DNA of 64,000 nt, from the NCBI RefSeq assembly GCF_007992095.1, contig NZ_BJZP01000012.1:1-64000 (forward strand), given 5' to 3'. Position numbers and translations under genes: made by a program. Positions 35,735 through 44,525 of the stretch are shown in pieces (position 1 is the stretch's first letter; every line of letters starts with the position of its first letter). Source of the stretch: Paenirhizobium naphthalenivorans (GTDB lineage Bacteria; Pseudomonadota; Alphaproteobacteria; Rhizobiales; Rhizobiaceae). The notes beneath the pieces were generated by a model that had not been told where the DNA came from, ran no database searches, and saw only the letters and a program-made list of their open reading frames with translations.

Positions 35735-36328
35735 ATGCCGAGAATATTCACTGCCCTCGAGATTCCGCGTAGCGCGGCGTTGAGCCTCTCCCTTTTGCGC
35801 GGCGGCCTGCCTGGTGCCCGATGGATCGATGTGGAGAATTACCACATCACCCTGCGTTTCATCGGAGATGTCGATGGACGGACCGCCGACGAAATCGTCG
35901 ACCGCCTCGACCGCATTGACCGACCGGAATTTACACTCAAGCTGAATGGTATCGGATCCTTCGGTTCGAAGAAGCCCCATTCCATCTGGGCCGGTGTCTC
36001 TCCCGCCCCGGAGATGTTCGCTCTTCAAGGAGAGATCGAGCGCATTTGCCAGCGCATCGGTCTGCCGCCGGACCCGCGCAAGTTCATGCCGCATGTGACG
36101 CTGGCGCGCCTCAAGGCCTGCCGCGTTGATGACGTCGTCCATTATCTTGCCGGGCGCGGCGATTTTCAAACGGCGCCATTCACCGTTGGTCGCTTCGTCC
36201 TTTTGTCCTCGAAGGAGTCGGTGGGCGGCGGACCTTATCTGACTGAAGAGGTCTTCCCGCTCCATGAGGCCCGCTCGACCTCCAGCTTCTCGATGATGGA
36301 CGTGCAGCCAGCGAAGAGCATGTTGTAG
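35735..36328 (+). CDS. thpR: RNA 2',3'-cyclic phosphodiesterase (2H family)
   Basis: The 197-residue protein has the two HxT motifs of 2H phosphoesterases: H37-I-T39 in NYHITLRF and H120-V-T122 in MPHVTLAR. The family (LigT/ThpR) opens 2',3'-cyclic phosphates on RNA and can ligate tRNA halves in vitro. GGGGAG precedes the chosen ATG. The last 31 codons overlap the convergent phosphatase gene; the tail after EEVFPL is longer than usual for the family and is encoded entirely opposite that gene. Confidence 0.92.
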   Translation: MPRIFTALEIPRSAALSLSLLRGGLPGARWIDVENYHITLRFIGDVDGRTADEIVDRLDRIDRPEFTLKLNGIGSFGSKKPHSIWAGVSPAPEMFALQGEIERICQRIGLPPDPRKFMPHVTLARLKACRVDDVVHYLAGRGDFQTAPFTVGRFVLLSSKESVGGGPYLTEEVFPLHEARSTSSFSMMDVQPAKSML

Positions 36329-36741
36329 ACCTTGTGGAAGCCGTCGATCCCGCCGTAATACGGGTCGGGCACGTCAGTCTCGGCGCCGAGCGCATAGGTG
36401 CCGAAAAGTGCGATGGTTGCCGTGGCCTCTTGCGGCGCCATTGTTTGCAGATGACGCAGATTGCTGCGATCCATGGCGAGGATCAGGTCAAAACGATCGA
36501 AGTCCAAGGGGTCGACCTTGCGTGCGCGTAAGCAGGAAATGTTGATGCCGTGCTCCCGGGCGACGTCGACAGATCGGCGGTCGGGTGGATAGCCGATATG
36601 CCAACCACCGGTGCCCGCCGAGTCTGTGGGAAAGGCATCTGCCCCGCCTGCCTTCGTCGCCAAATGGCGAAAAATCCCCTCGGCCAGAGGTGAACGGCAG
36701 ATATTGCCGAGGCAGACGAAGAGCACTGAATAGGGAGGCAT
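36235..36741 (-). CDS. Low-molecular-weight protein-tyrosine phosphatase
   Basis: The 168-residue enzyme has the P-loop CLGNICRS (Cys10, Arg16, Ser17) and the general acid Asp126 in DPYYGG. This is the complete active site of LMW-PTP/arsenate-reductase-like phosphatases. Such enzymes dephosphorylate tyrosine kinases including polysaccharide co-polymerases; with a capsule cluster 6 kb away that is possible, but no direct link is visible. The ATG has GAGGGAA upstream. The 3' end overlaps thpR by 94 bp on the opposite strand. Confidence 0.92.
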   Translation of the reverse strand: MPPYSVLFVCLGNICRSPLAEGIFRHLATKAGGADAFPTDSAGTGGWHIGYPPDRRSVDVAREHGINISCLRARKVDPLDFDRFDLILAMDRSNLRHLQTMAPQEATATIALFGTYALGAETDVPDPYYGGIDGFHKVYNMLFAGCTSIIEKLEVERASWSGKTSSVR

Positions 36742-36774
36742 CGGGAAATTCCCTCGCGGCTGGAAGGTTTGGTC

Positions 36775-37077
36775 ATGACATATGAGAAACTGGATTATAC
36801 GGCAATCGGCGAACGGCTTGACGCCTTTCCTCACTGGTCGCTTGCTTCCGATGGAAAGGCAATCTCGCGCCGCTTCGTTTTCGCCGATTTTGTCGAGGCC
36901 TTTGCCTTCATGACGCGCGTGGCGCTTGCCGCCGAACGACTCAATCACCACCCTGATTGGTCAAACGTCTACCGCCGCGTCGATGTCACCCTGACCAGCC
37001 ATTCTGTGAAAGGTCTGACGGAGCTTGATTTTCAGCTTGCGGCGGTGATGGACGGTGCTACAGGCCCTGGCAATTGA
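36775..37077 (+). CDS. phhB: Pterin-4a-carbinolamine dehydratase
   Basis: The 100-residue protein shows the PCD signature [21 protein letters not shown] (catalytic histidines included) followed by KGLTELD. It dehydrates 4a-hydroxytetrahydrobiopterin to recycle pterin cofactor for aromatic hydroxylases; moonlighting as a DCoH-like regulator is known in animals only. GGAAGG precedes the ATG. It is divergent from the phosphatase gene with only 33 nt between the starts. Confidence 0.93.
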   Translation: MTYEKLDYTAIGERLDAFPHWSLASDGKAISRRFVFADFVEAFAFMTRVALAAERLNHHPDWSNVYRRVDVTLTSHSVKGLTELDFQLAAVMDGATGPGN

Positions 37078-37134
37078 TTTTAGCCGGGCAGTTCCCATAT
37101 CATTCCCGTATCCTAGAACGAGGACCGAGAGGCG

Positions 37135-37527
37135 ATGGACGATATCAAGATCGGTGAAATCCTGTTGCCCGGCGACGAGGAGACTCAGGAGCGCCAAGAA
37201 GGTAATGTACGGAAGAAATTCTGGCCGACGATGAGGAAAGCGGCGCGCCAGATACCCTTTTCGCGCGATGTGATCGCCGCTTTCTATTGCGCCACGGATC
37301 AGCGGACGCCGCTTCGTGTCCGGGGCATACTGCTCGCCGCGCTCGGTTATTTCGTTATGCCATTCGATGCCATTCCCGACATGTTCGCGCTGGTCGGATT
37401 TACCGACGACATTGCCGTTCTGACCACGGCCATTGCCTTGATCAACGGCCACATCAAGGAACGCCACTATGACGCGGCCGACGAGATACTGTCTGATGAG
37501 CCGCTTGCGGAGAAGGCGCGCGCCTGA
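37135..37527 (+). CDS. DUF1232 (YkvA-like) membrane-associated protein
   Basis: The 130-residue protein contains the DUF1232 motif GYFVMPFDAIPDMFALVGFTDDIAVL (about residues 72-97), a hydrophobic hairpin with the diagnostic DxIPD and DD. The function of the family is unknown; related human RNF170/YkvA domains are membrane-embedded. It follows phhB by 57 nt and may be cotranscribed. Confidence 0.88.
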   Translation: MDDIKIGEILLPGDEETQERQEGNVRKKFWPTMRKAARQIPFSRDVIAAFYCATDQRTPLRVRGILLAALGYFVMPFDAIPDMFALVGFTDDIAVLTTAIALINGHIKERHYDAADEILSDEPLAEKARA

Positions 37528-37831
37528 CGGGAACCCGTGACCAGGGGGGATCCGGCTGGGTAAGGCAATGGATGACAATGAATTTCGCCTGAGCCCAACT
37601 CTCGCCAGATTTCTTCTCTTTAGATCCCCGATGAGGGGAGTGCTGCATTCGAGCCTTGCGAATGTCTCGAAATAAGGCGATTCTCTCCCCGAAATCGTGG
37701 TTTGCGGCCGAAGCTGTTTCTTGTTGACGCTTTGGTAACGTAAATTAAGTCATACTGAATCAAGTTTTGACGATGAAGTGTCCGGCTCATCTCCACCGGG
37801 CGATGGATGGACAAGCAACCGGCAGGAAGAC
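37528..37831. other. 304-nt intergenic stretch before the IalB-like gene
   Basis: No gene is seen. The right half is AT-rich relative to the surroundings. A TTGACG hexamer at 37724-37729 is a candidate -35 for the IalB-like gene, but the -10 partner (TAAGTC at 16 nt) is weak. Confidence 0.5.
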
Positions 37832-38335
37832 ATGTTCGTAAGAAGTAGCGTAACCGCATTGGCAATCATTCTGACAAGCAGCACGCTGGCTGCGGCGCAA
37901 TCGCCGACGCGTATCGAGCAGTTCAAGGCATGGGGCGCTTACTCCTATAAGTCGAACGGCGGGAACGTCTGCTACGTGCTCTCCGTGCCGACCGCCAAGG
38001 AGCCCGCATCGGTCAATCATGGCGACATCTTTTTCATCGTGTCGCAACGACCCGGACAGAACATCTCCTACGAGCCCCAGGCAATGATGGGATATGCGCT
38101 CAAGGAAGGTTCCAAGGTCAATGTGACGATCGATGCGAAGAGCTTTGCCATGTTCGTCAAGGATAGCTCGGCATGGGTTGAGAACGCGGCCGAAGAGCCA
38201 GCCCTTGTCGCTGCGATGAAGGGTGGTACGAACATGAGTGTCAAGGCGACCTCGGCGCGTGGAACTGCGACAAGCTATACCTATTCGCTGTCCGGTATTT
38301 CGGCGGCACTGAAGAAGATCGAAAACTGCAAATAA
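37832..38335 (+). CDS. Invasion-associated locus B (IalB)-like secreted protein
   Basis: The 167-residue protein has a Sec signal peptide (MFVRSSVTALAIILTSSTLA, cleavage near AAA). The IalB-domain pattern follows: AWGAYSYKSNGGNVCYVLS, then DIFFIVSQRPGQN and IDAKSFAMFVKDSSAWVE, with a C-terminal Cys that can pair with the early one. Bartonella IalB aids erythrocyte invasion, but free-living rhizobia carry several paralogs of unknown periplasmic function. GGAAG precedes the ATG. A terminator follows. Confidence 0.88.
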   Translation: MFVRSSVTALAIILTSSTLAAAQSPTRIEQFKAWGAYSYKSNGGNVCYVLSVPTAKEPASVNHGDIFFIVSQRPGQNISYEPQAMMGYALKEGSKVNVTIDAKSFAMFVKDSSAWVENAAEEPALVAAMKGGTNMSVKATSARGTATSYTYSLSGISAALKKIENCK

Positions 38336-38359
38336 GGCTTGCAGAACGGCAAAGTGAGC

Positions 38360-38387
38360 AAGGGTCGGCGGCGTGCCGGCCCTTTTG
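38360..38387 (+). terminator. Intrinsic terminator after the IalB-like gene
   Basis: Stem AGGGTCGGC / GCCGGCCCT (one G-U pair), 5-nt loop, TTTT tail. Confidence 0.75.
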
Positions 38388-38584
38388 CCGTTTATGCCGC
38401 TTGGTATGCTCGTGCGACATTCGGCGTGACGCAGGGCAAAAAAACTGCTAAACGCCCCGGAAATGCCGGACTGTCGGGCCATCGGATCCCGTTCGGCGCA
38501 TTTTTCTAAGGTTCATTCAGGATCGGGTGCGATCGTCGTAGCAGCGGCGATCCGGCCGTCTTTGATCGAAAGGGTTCAGACGAC

Positions 38585-39820
38585 ATGGCTGTGATGGAAA
38601 GTGTGATTGGGCAGGATGACGCTCGCCCCGCGCCCATCGCCAAGGCGGCGGCGGAAATGCCGACCCTGATCGGTGCGAGCCGCGAGGAGCTTGGTGCGAT
38701 GCTGCGCGACAAGGGTGTTGCGGAGCGACAGATCAAGATGCGCGTCAGCCAGCTGTGGAACTGGCTCTATGTGCGCGGCGTCTCGGACTTCGATGCTATG
38801 GTAAATGTCTCGAAAGACATGCGCGAGATGCTGAAGGCCAACTTCACCATCGCTCGACCGGAAATTGTCGAGGAACAGATCTCCAACGACGGCACCCGCA
38901 AGTGGCTGCTGCGCTTTCCGCCGCGTGGCGCCGGTCGTCCGGTGGAGATCGAGGCGGTCTATATTCCCGAGGAAGGCCGCGGGACACTGTGCATTTCCAG
39001 TCAGGTCGGCTGTACGCTCACCTGTTCTTTCTGTCACACCGGCACGCAGCGTCTGGTGCGTAACCTGACGGCCGAGGAAATCCTCTCCCAGCTTCTACTG
39101 GCGCGCGACCGGCTCGGCGATTTCCCCGACCGGGACGTGCCACAAGGCGGAATGATCCCGTCGAGCGACCGTAAGATCACCAATGTGGTGATGATGGGCA
39201 TGGGTGAGCCGCTTTATAACTTCGAGGAAGTGAAGAAGGCGCTGTTGATCGCCTCCGATGGCGATGGGCTTTCGCTGTCGAAGCGCCGCATCACCCTCTC
39301 GACCTCCGGTGTCGTGCCGGAAATCTACCGGACCGGCGAGGAGATCGGCGTCATGCTGGCGATCTCGCTGCATGCGGTGCGCGACGATTTGCGCGACATG
39401 CTGGTGCCGATCAACAAGAAGTATCCGCTGAAGGAACTGATCGAGGCTTGCCGCGCCTATCCGGGGCTGTCCAACGCGCGGCGCATCACGTTCGAATATG
39501 TGATGCTGAAGGACGTCAACGACAGTCTGGAGGATGCCAAGGGCCTCATCCAGCTGTTGAAGGGGGTTCCCGCCAAGATCAATCTCATTCCGTTCAACCC
39601 CTGGCCCGGCACCAACTACCAGTGCTCGGACTGGGCGCAGATTGAGAAATTCGCCGACTTCATCAACCAGGCCGGCTATGCTTCGCCGATCCGCACGCCG
39701 CGGGGGCGCGACATTCTCGCCGCGTGCGGACAGCTAAAGTCGGAGTCCGAGCGTATGCGCAAGACCGATCGTCTGGCCTTCGAGGCGATGATGATCGCCA
39801 ACCATGGCGAAGATGATTGA
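38585..39820 (+). CDS. rlmN: Dual-specificity 23S rRNA/tRNA adenine C2-methyltransferase
   Basis: This 411-residue radical SAM enzyme methylates A2503 of 23S rRNA and A37 of some tRNAs. The cluster-binding CxxxCxxC is Cys143/Cys147/Cys150 in [12 protein letters not shown]. The second catalytic cysteine is Cys381 in ILAACGQL, and the GMGEPLYN motif is intact. The N-terminal accessory domain (about residues 25-95) is present. Length and motifs fit RlmN rather than Cfr. It stands alone between terminators or gaps. Confidence 0.96.
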   Translation: MAVMESVIGQDDARPAPIAKAAAEMPTLIGASREELGAMLRDKGVAERQIKMRVSQLWNWLYVRGVSDFDAMVNVSKDMREMLKANFTIARPEIVEEQISNDGTRKWLLRFPPRGAGRPVEIEAVYIPEEGRGTLCISSQVGCTLTCSFCHTGTQRLVRNLTAEEILSQLLLARDRLGDFPDRDVPQGGMIPSSDRKITNVVMMGMGEPLYNFEEVKKALLIASDGDGLSLSKRRITLSTSGVVPEIYRTGEEIGVMLAISLHAVRDDLRDMLVPINKKYPLKELIEACRAYPGLSNARRITFEYVMLKDVNDSLEDAKGLIQLLKGVPAKINLIPFNPWPGTNYQCSDWAQIEKFADFINQAGYASPIRTPRGRDILAACGQLKSESERMRKTDRLAFEAMMIANHGEDD

Positions 39821-39848
39821 GTGCTGAGGTGACTGGATGCATCACGAT

Positions 39849-39879
39849 AATTCATTGACGTTGTATTCTGTCATGAATT
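39849..39879. promoter_or_regulatory. Inverted repeat upstream of the ABC importer (candidate operator)
   Basis: AATTCATTGAC and GTCATGAATT are separated by 10 nt and are complementary over 10 pairs with one bulged base. The left arm overlaps a TTGACG hexamer that could be a -35. It lies 59 nt before the substrate-binding protein start, a good position for repressor control. Confidence 0.4.
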
Positions 39880-39937
39880 GATTTTGGGCGTGGCCTTACC
39901 TAAACCATCGGCCGTATCCCAATTAACGGAGGCATCC

Positions 39938-40891
39938 ATGCGCGCCACGCTACTAGCCCTTTTCGCAGCAACCGCTCTCATCCTGCCGGCCAAGGCCGAA
40001 GAGGTTACGGTTGCTGTTACCGCCATTGTCGAGCATCCGGCGCTTGACGCTGCCCGCGACGGCATCAAGGAAGCCCTGGCGGATGCCGGTTTCAAGGAAG
40101 GCGAGAATCTGAAGTTCGTCTACGAGTCGGCGCAAGGCAATCCCGGCACCGCGGCGCAGATCGCCCGCCAGTTCGTTGGCGATGCCCCGAACGTTATCGT
40201 ACCGATCTCCACCCCGTCCGCCCAGGCCGTCGTCTCCGCCACCCGCGACATCCCGGTGGTCTTCACCGCCGTGTCCGACCCCCTCGGCGCCCAACTCATC
40301 AAGGACCTTCAGAAGCCGGGCGGGAATGTCACAGGTCTTTCCGATATGTCGCCGGTCGCCGACCATGTCGCGCTGATCCGCGAAATCACTCCGAACGCCA
40401 AGTCGATCGGCTTCCTGTACAACACCGCCGAGGCCAATTCCGTTTCGACGCTTGCTGCCCTCAAGGTCGAGGCCGAGAAGGCCGGCCTGACCGTCGTCGA
40501 ATCCGTCGCCACCAAATCGGCTGAAGTGCAGGGCGCTGCCCGCGCGCTGGTCGGTCGCGCCGACGTGTTCTACATACCCACCGACAACACGATTGTTTCG
40601 GCCTTCGAAGCTGCCGTCGGCGTTGCCGAGGAAGCCAAGATCCCGCTCTATGCCGGTGATACCGACTCGGTGAACCGCGGTGCGCTGGCCGCCCTCGGCT
40701 TCAATTATTTCGACGTCGGCAAGCAGACCGGCGAGATCGTCGTCCGTGTCCTCAAGGGTGAAAATCCGGGCGATATTCCCGTCCGCGTTGCCGCAGGTAC
40801 CGATCTCGTGATCAATAAGAAGGCCGCAGCCAAGATGGGTGTAACCTTTCCGGAAAGCATCATCAGTCGCGCCACTAAGACGATTGAATGA
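39938..40891 (+). CDS. ABC importer substrate-binding protein (TrpX-like)
   Basis: The 317-residue periplasmic protein has a signal peptide (cleavage probably after AKA, residue about 20). The ABC_sub_bind (DUF534) pattern follows: VTAIVEHPALDAARDGIKEAL, then NPGTAAQIARQF, IPVVFTAVSDPLGAQL and PGGNVTGLSD. Family members bind tryptophan or tyrosine in streptococci (TrpX); the rhizobial ligand is unknown. GGAGG precedes the ATG. It leads a three-gene unit with permease and ATPase. Confidence 0.92.
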   Translation: MRATLLALFAATALILPAKAEEVTVAVTAIVEHPALDAARDGIKEALADAGFKEGENLKFVYESAQGNPGTAAQIARQFVGDAPNVIVPISTPSAQAVVSATRDIPVVFTAVSDPLGAQLIKDLQKPGGNVTGLSDMSPVADHVALIREITPNAKSIGFLYNTAEANSVSTLAALKVEAEKAGLTVVESVATKSAEVQGAARALVGRADVFYIPTDNTIVSAFEAAVGVAEEAKIPLYAGDTDSVNRGALAALGFNYFDVGKQTGEIVVRVLKGENPGDIPVRVAAGTDLVINKKAAAKMGVTFPESIISRATKTIE

Positions 40892-40988
40892 TCTTCGATA
40901 ACCGGGGCCGCGTTCACGCGGCCCCGTCAACTGCCTGCGTACCGCGCCGCGTCAAATCGGTGGTGCGTGACCTATAAGGACTTCCGTC

Positions 40989-41870
40989 GTGAGCCAAATT
41001 GCCTTCTGGGGTGCCGTAGAGTTGGGCCTGGTTTTCGCCTTCGTGGCGATCGGGGTCTATCTCGCCTTCCGTGTCCTCGACTTTCCCGACCTCACCGTCG
41101 ACGGGTCGTTCCCTCTCGGGGCCGCTGTCGCTGCTGTCCTGATCGTTGCGGGGTTCAATGCCTGGGCGGCAACAGTCGTGGCGATGATAGCCGGATCGGC
41201 CGCCGGTCTTGTGACTGCGGTCCTCAACGTCCGGTTCAAGATTCTCAACCTCCTGGCCTCGATCCTGACAATGATCGCGCTATTCTCCGTGAACCTGCGG
41301 ATCATGGGTAAGCCAAACGTCGCGCTGCTCAATCAGGATACGATGCTGACGCCTTTCTACGGTCAGGGGCTTCCCGAGTATCTCGTGCGTCCGCTGTTCG
41401 TTTTCCTGTTGGTTGCTGTCGTTGTCTTCCTCGTTTGGCGCTTCCTCGAAAGCGACGCGGGGCTCGCCATGCGGGCCACCGGCGCCAATGCCCGCATGGC
41501 GCGGGCGCAAGGCGTGCAGACCGACAACCAAGTCTATCTCGGTATCGCGCTGTCCAATGCGCTGGTTGCGCTTGGCGGCGCGCTCTTTGCCCAGACCAAC
41601 GGCTTTGCCGATGTTACCTCGGGCGTCGGCACGATCGTCGTCGGTCTTGCCGCCGTCATCATCGGCGAGACACTATTTGGCAAACGTGGTCTGCTGATCG
41701 CGCTGATTGGCTGCGTCTTCGGCTCGATCGCCTATCGCCTGGCTATCCAGCTTGCGCTGTCGAGCGACGTGCTTGGTCTCAAGGCATCTGACCTGAATTT
41801 CGTCACGGCTGTACTGGTCGCCATCGCGCTCGTCCTTCCCAGATTGCGCCGGGGAGGAGCATCGGCATGA
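40989..41870 (+). CDS. ABC importer permease (TrpY-like)
   Basis: The 293-residue protein has about eight hydrophobic spans of the LivH/RbsC-like permease type. The segment ESDAGLAMRATGANARMARAQG is the cytoplasmic EAA-like loop that contacts the ATPase. It starts at GTG with AAGGA eight bases upstream and overlaps the ATPase start by four bases (ATGA). Confidence 0.92.
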   Translation: MSQIAFWGAVELGLVFAFVAIGVYLAFRVLDFPDLTVDGSFPLGAAVAAVLIVAGFNAWAATVVAMIAGSAAGLVTAVLNVRFKILNLLASILTMIALFSVNLRIMGKPNVALLNQDTMLTPFYGQGLPEYLVRPLFVFLLVAVVVFLVWRFLESDAGLAMRATGANARMARAQGVQTDNQVYLGIALSNALVALGGALFAQTNGFADVTSGVGTIVVGLAAVIIGETLFGKRGLLIALIGCVFGSIAYRLAIQLALSSDVLGLKASDLNFVTAVLVAIALVLPRLRRGGASA

Positions 41871-42661
41871 TCGCGCTCGAAAACATCGATGTCGTCTTCG
41901 GTCGCGGCACACCTTTGCAGAAGCAGGCGCTGAAGAACGTCAGCCTCACCATAGAAACCGGTTCCTTCGTCACTGTCATTGGCTCCAATGGCGCCGGCAA
42001 GTCGACGCTGCTCGGCGTGCTCGCGGGCGATGTGCTGCCCAGTTCGGGTCGAGTGACGATCGGCAATACCGACGTTTCGCGTAAGGCGACGGCTACCCGT
42101 GCCGGCCTCGTCGCTCGTGTGTTCCAGGATCCACTGGCCGGTAGCTGCGGCGCGCTGTCGATCGAGGAGAACCTGGCGCTTGCGTCGATGCGCGGCAAGC
42201 GGCGCGGTCTTGTTTCGGCTCTCAGCGGTTCACGGCGGAGCGAATTCCGGGATCGCATCGCCTCGCTCAATCTGGGTCTGGAGAATCGTATGGCGGACCG
42301 GATGGACCTCTTGTCCGGCGGCCAGCGTCAGGCGGTCTCACTGGTCATGGCGACGCTTGCCGGGTCCGAAGTGCTGTTGCTCGACGAGCATACCGCAGCG
42401 CTTGATCCGGGGATGGCTGAGTTCATCATGGGGCTGACCCAATCGATTGTTTCGGAACGCAAGCTGACGACGCTCATGGTCACGCATTCCATGCGCCAGG
42501 CGCTGGACTTCGGCTCGCGGACGATCATGCTGCATGGTGGTGAGATCGTTCTCGACGTGGCCGGCGACAGCCGCAAGGACCTGCAGGTCGAGGACCTGAT
42601 CGACATGTTCCGTCGTATTCGCGGCCAGACGCTGGATGACGATGAGCTGCTGATCGGTTGA
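41867..42661 (+). CDS. ABC importer ATPase (TrpZ-like)
   Basis: The 264-residue ATPase has Walker A GSNGAGKST, signature LSGGQRQAVSL, Walker B VLLLDEHTAALD and H-loop VTHS. The Walker B neighbourhood DEHTAALDP is characteristic of ATPases paired with DUF534 binding proteins. It is the last gene of the importer operon and is followed by a strong terminator. Confidence 0.93.
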   Translation: MIALENIDVVFGRGTPLQKQALKNVSLTIETGSFVTVIGSNGAGKSTLLGVLAGDVLPSSGRVTIGNTDVSRKATATRAGLVARVFQDPLAGSCGALSIEENLALASMRGKRRGLVSALSGSRRSEFRDRIASLNLGLENRMADRMDLLSGGQRQAVSLVMATLAGSEVLLLDEHTAALDPGMAEFIMGLTQSIVSERKLTTLMVTHSMRQALDFGSRTIMLHGGEIVLDVAGDSRKDLQVEDLIDMFRRIRGQTLDDDELLIG

Positions 42662-42682
42662 GCCGGGTACTAATAGACAGGG

Positions 42683-42720
42683 AAAAGGCGCCAGCCCGCA
42701 GAGCTTGGCGCCTTTTTTTT
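42683..42720 (+). terminator. Intrinsic terminator after the ABC importer
   Basis: AAAAGGCGCCA and TGGCGCCTTTT arms with about a 12-nt loop and a run of eight T. Confidence 0.88.
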
Positions 42721-42737
42721 CTGTTAGCCCTTGGAAA

Positions 42738-43379
42738 TCAGCGGGCCTGAGTGAACAAGATCTTCACGGCGAAGATCGAAAAGACGCCGGCGAAGGTGTA
42801 GTCGATGGCCCGCAAAACCTTGCGGTTCGCCTGCAGCCAGGACGAAAGCACGTCGGCCATGAAGATGATGGCCAGGCCAATCGGCAGGGAGAGGATGATT
42901 GACCAGATGCCAAGGAAGAGCAGCTTGCCGGTGACATTCGGGTCGCTGGCGCTGACGAACTGCGGCAGGAAGGTCATGAAGAAAATGATGACCTTGGGGT
43001 TCAGGAGGTTGACCCAGAGTCCGTTGAGAAAGGCCCGCGAGGGCGATGCCTGGCGTTGGCCATCCGCCTTGATGACGAAGTTGGAGCCGTGGCGGATCGC
43101 CTGGATCGCCAGCCACAGCAGGTAGCCGGCACCACCCGTCTTGAGGATCAGGAAGGCGGTCGGCGAGGCGACGATGAGTGCGGAAATACCGAAAGCGACG
43201 AGCATGGTGTGGATCGAAATGCCAAAGCTCGTTCCCGCCAGCACCATCAGGCCAGTACCTCGGCCGTCGCGCAGCGAGCGGCTGATCCACAATGTCATGT
43301 CCGGTCCCGGTGTGATGGCCAGCAGCAGGATTGCGAGGCTGAAGGCGAGGAAGGTAGGCAGGTTTGGAATGAATTCCAT
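42738..43379 (-). CDS. LysE/RhtB-family exporter
   Basis: The 213-residue inner-membrane exporter has the family signature LLLAITPGPDMTLWISRSL (about residues 20-38), GAGYLLWLAIQAIR, and the NPK motif in NLLNPKVIIFFMTFLPQF. About six spans are predicted. The substrate is unknown; an amino acid or homoserine lactone is usual. The start MEFIPNLPTF fits the family length although the ribosome-binding site is weak. It follows the SDR gene on the same strand after 87 nt. Confidence 0.9.
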   Translation of the reverse strand: MEFIPNLPTFLAFSLAILLLAITPGPDMTLWISRSLRDGRGTGLMVLAGTSFGISIHTMLVAFGISALIVASPTAFLILKTGGAGYLLWLAIQAIRHGSNFVIKADGQRQASPSRAFLNGLWVNLLNPKVIIFFMTFLPQFVSASDPNVTGKLLFLGIWSIILSLPIGLAIIFMADVLSSWLQANRKVLRAIDYTFAGVFSIFAVKILFTQAR

Positions 43380-43466
43380 GGGACGGTTCCGCAACGAAAG
43401 GAGCCCGGAATGGGCGACGCAGGTCGCGTCCTCCATACCGGGCTCCACAGCACTTGCCAATCGGGC

Positions 43467-44318
43467 TTATTCGCCTGAGAGATAGGCCTTGAACCTGGCG
43501 TCATAGTCCGGATGCCAGCGCGACAGCGGAGGGCGGTTCTCGACGATGTCGCCAGCCGCCCAGAGAATGCGCTTTTCGTCGGTTCGGCGGTCAACGTCGT
43601 TATCGGGGCAGAGAATGTAGAAATCCCCTCGCTCAATGCTTTGCAGCATGAAATCCACCGTCTGTTCCGGGGTCCAGGCTCCTTCCGGTTTCACCGTCCG
43701 GCCGTTTGCGGTTAGCGGTGTGAAGACGAAACCGGGAATCAGCAGATGTGCCGTCACCTTGCAGTCTGGAGTGTTGCGCAATTCATGCTGGAGCGCTTCG
43801 GTGAAAGCCTTCACGCCGGCTTTTGCCACGTTATAGGCTGGATCGCCCGGAGGGGTGGTGATGCCCTGCTTCGAGCCGGTGTTGATGATCAGTGCCGGCT
43901 CGCCGTGGCCGATCATGTGTGGTCCGAAGGTGCGCGTGCCGTTGATGACGCCCATCAGGTTGACGGCCAGCACGTTCTCCCAGTTGGCCTGTGGCCCGAA
44001 CAGGCTGCTGCCCGGCTGGATACCGGCATTGTTCATCATGACATGGATGCGGCCGAATCGTTGGATGACGGCGCGCTCCAGGGCTTCGAGTTCATCGATC
44101 TTGCTGACATCCGTTTCGATGGCGACGATGTCGGTGTCTGGATGGGCAGAGAATGCAGCGACCTGACTGCGGGCCTCGGCCAGCCGGTCGCCGGTGAGAT
44201 CTGCGAGCACGACACACATGCCCTGCCTTGCGAAAGCCTTCGCGGCGGCGAGGCCGATGCCGGAGGCGGCACCCGTGACAACGGCGACTCTGCCGTTGGC
44301 GATTGCTGGATGTTGCAT
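43467..44318 (-). CDS. Short-chain dehydrogenase/reductase, substrate unknown
   Basis: The 283-residue classical SDR has TGAASGIGLAAAKAF (residues about 15-29), NNAG, the catalytic Ser in IINTGSKQGI and YNVAKAG (YxxxK). The C-terminal part NDVDRRTDEKRILWAAGDIVENRPPLSRW is an unusual extension shared by a group of rhizobial SDRs. The natural substrate cannot be inferred. GAGGGA precedes the ATG. It is divergent from argG. Confidence 0.9.
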   Translation of the reverse strand: MQHPAIANGRVAVVTGAASGIGLAAAKAFARQGMCVVLADLTGDRLAEARSQVAAFSAHPDTDIVAIETDVSKIDELEALERAVIQRFGRIHVMMNNAGIQPGSSLFGPQANWENVLAVNLMGVINGTRTFGPHMIGHGEPALIINTGSKQGITTPPGDPAYNVAKAGVKAFTEALQHELRNTPDCKVTAHLLIPGFVFTPLTANGRTVKPEGAWTPEQTVDFMLQSIERGDFYILCPDNDVDRRTDEKRILWAAGDIVENRPPLSRWHPDYDARFKAYLSGE

Positions 44319-44525
44319 GTCGATGTCCCTCTTCGTTGTTTCCTAGAACCGGGATATGGGCCATGAGATGGCACTGGTCAAACCTCGGCGTGGAGTTCGG
44401 CTTTTTGCCGTATGGTCTGCCGCCTGGGGCCGCTTCCCCTTGCGCGGCGCGATAATCTCGCTAAAAGTGCCGCAAACCAAGGGCCCTGGTGCATGCGGCT
44501 CAATGCTCACGAACGGACTTTCATC

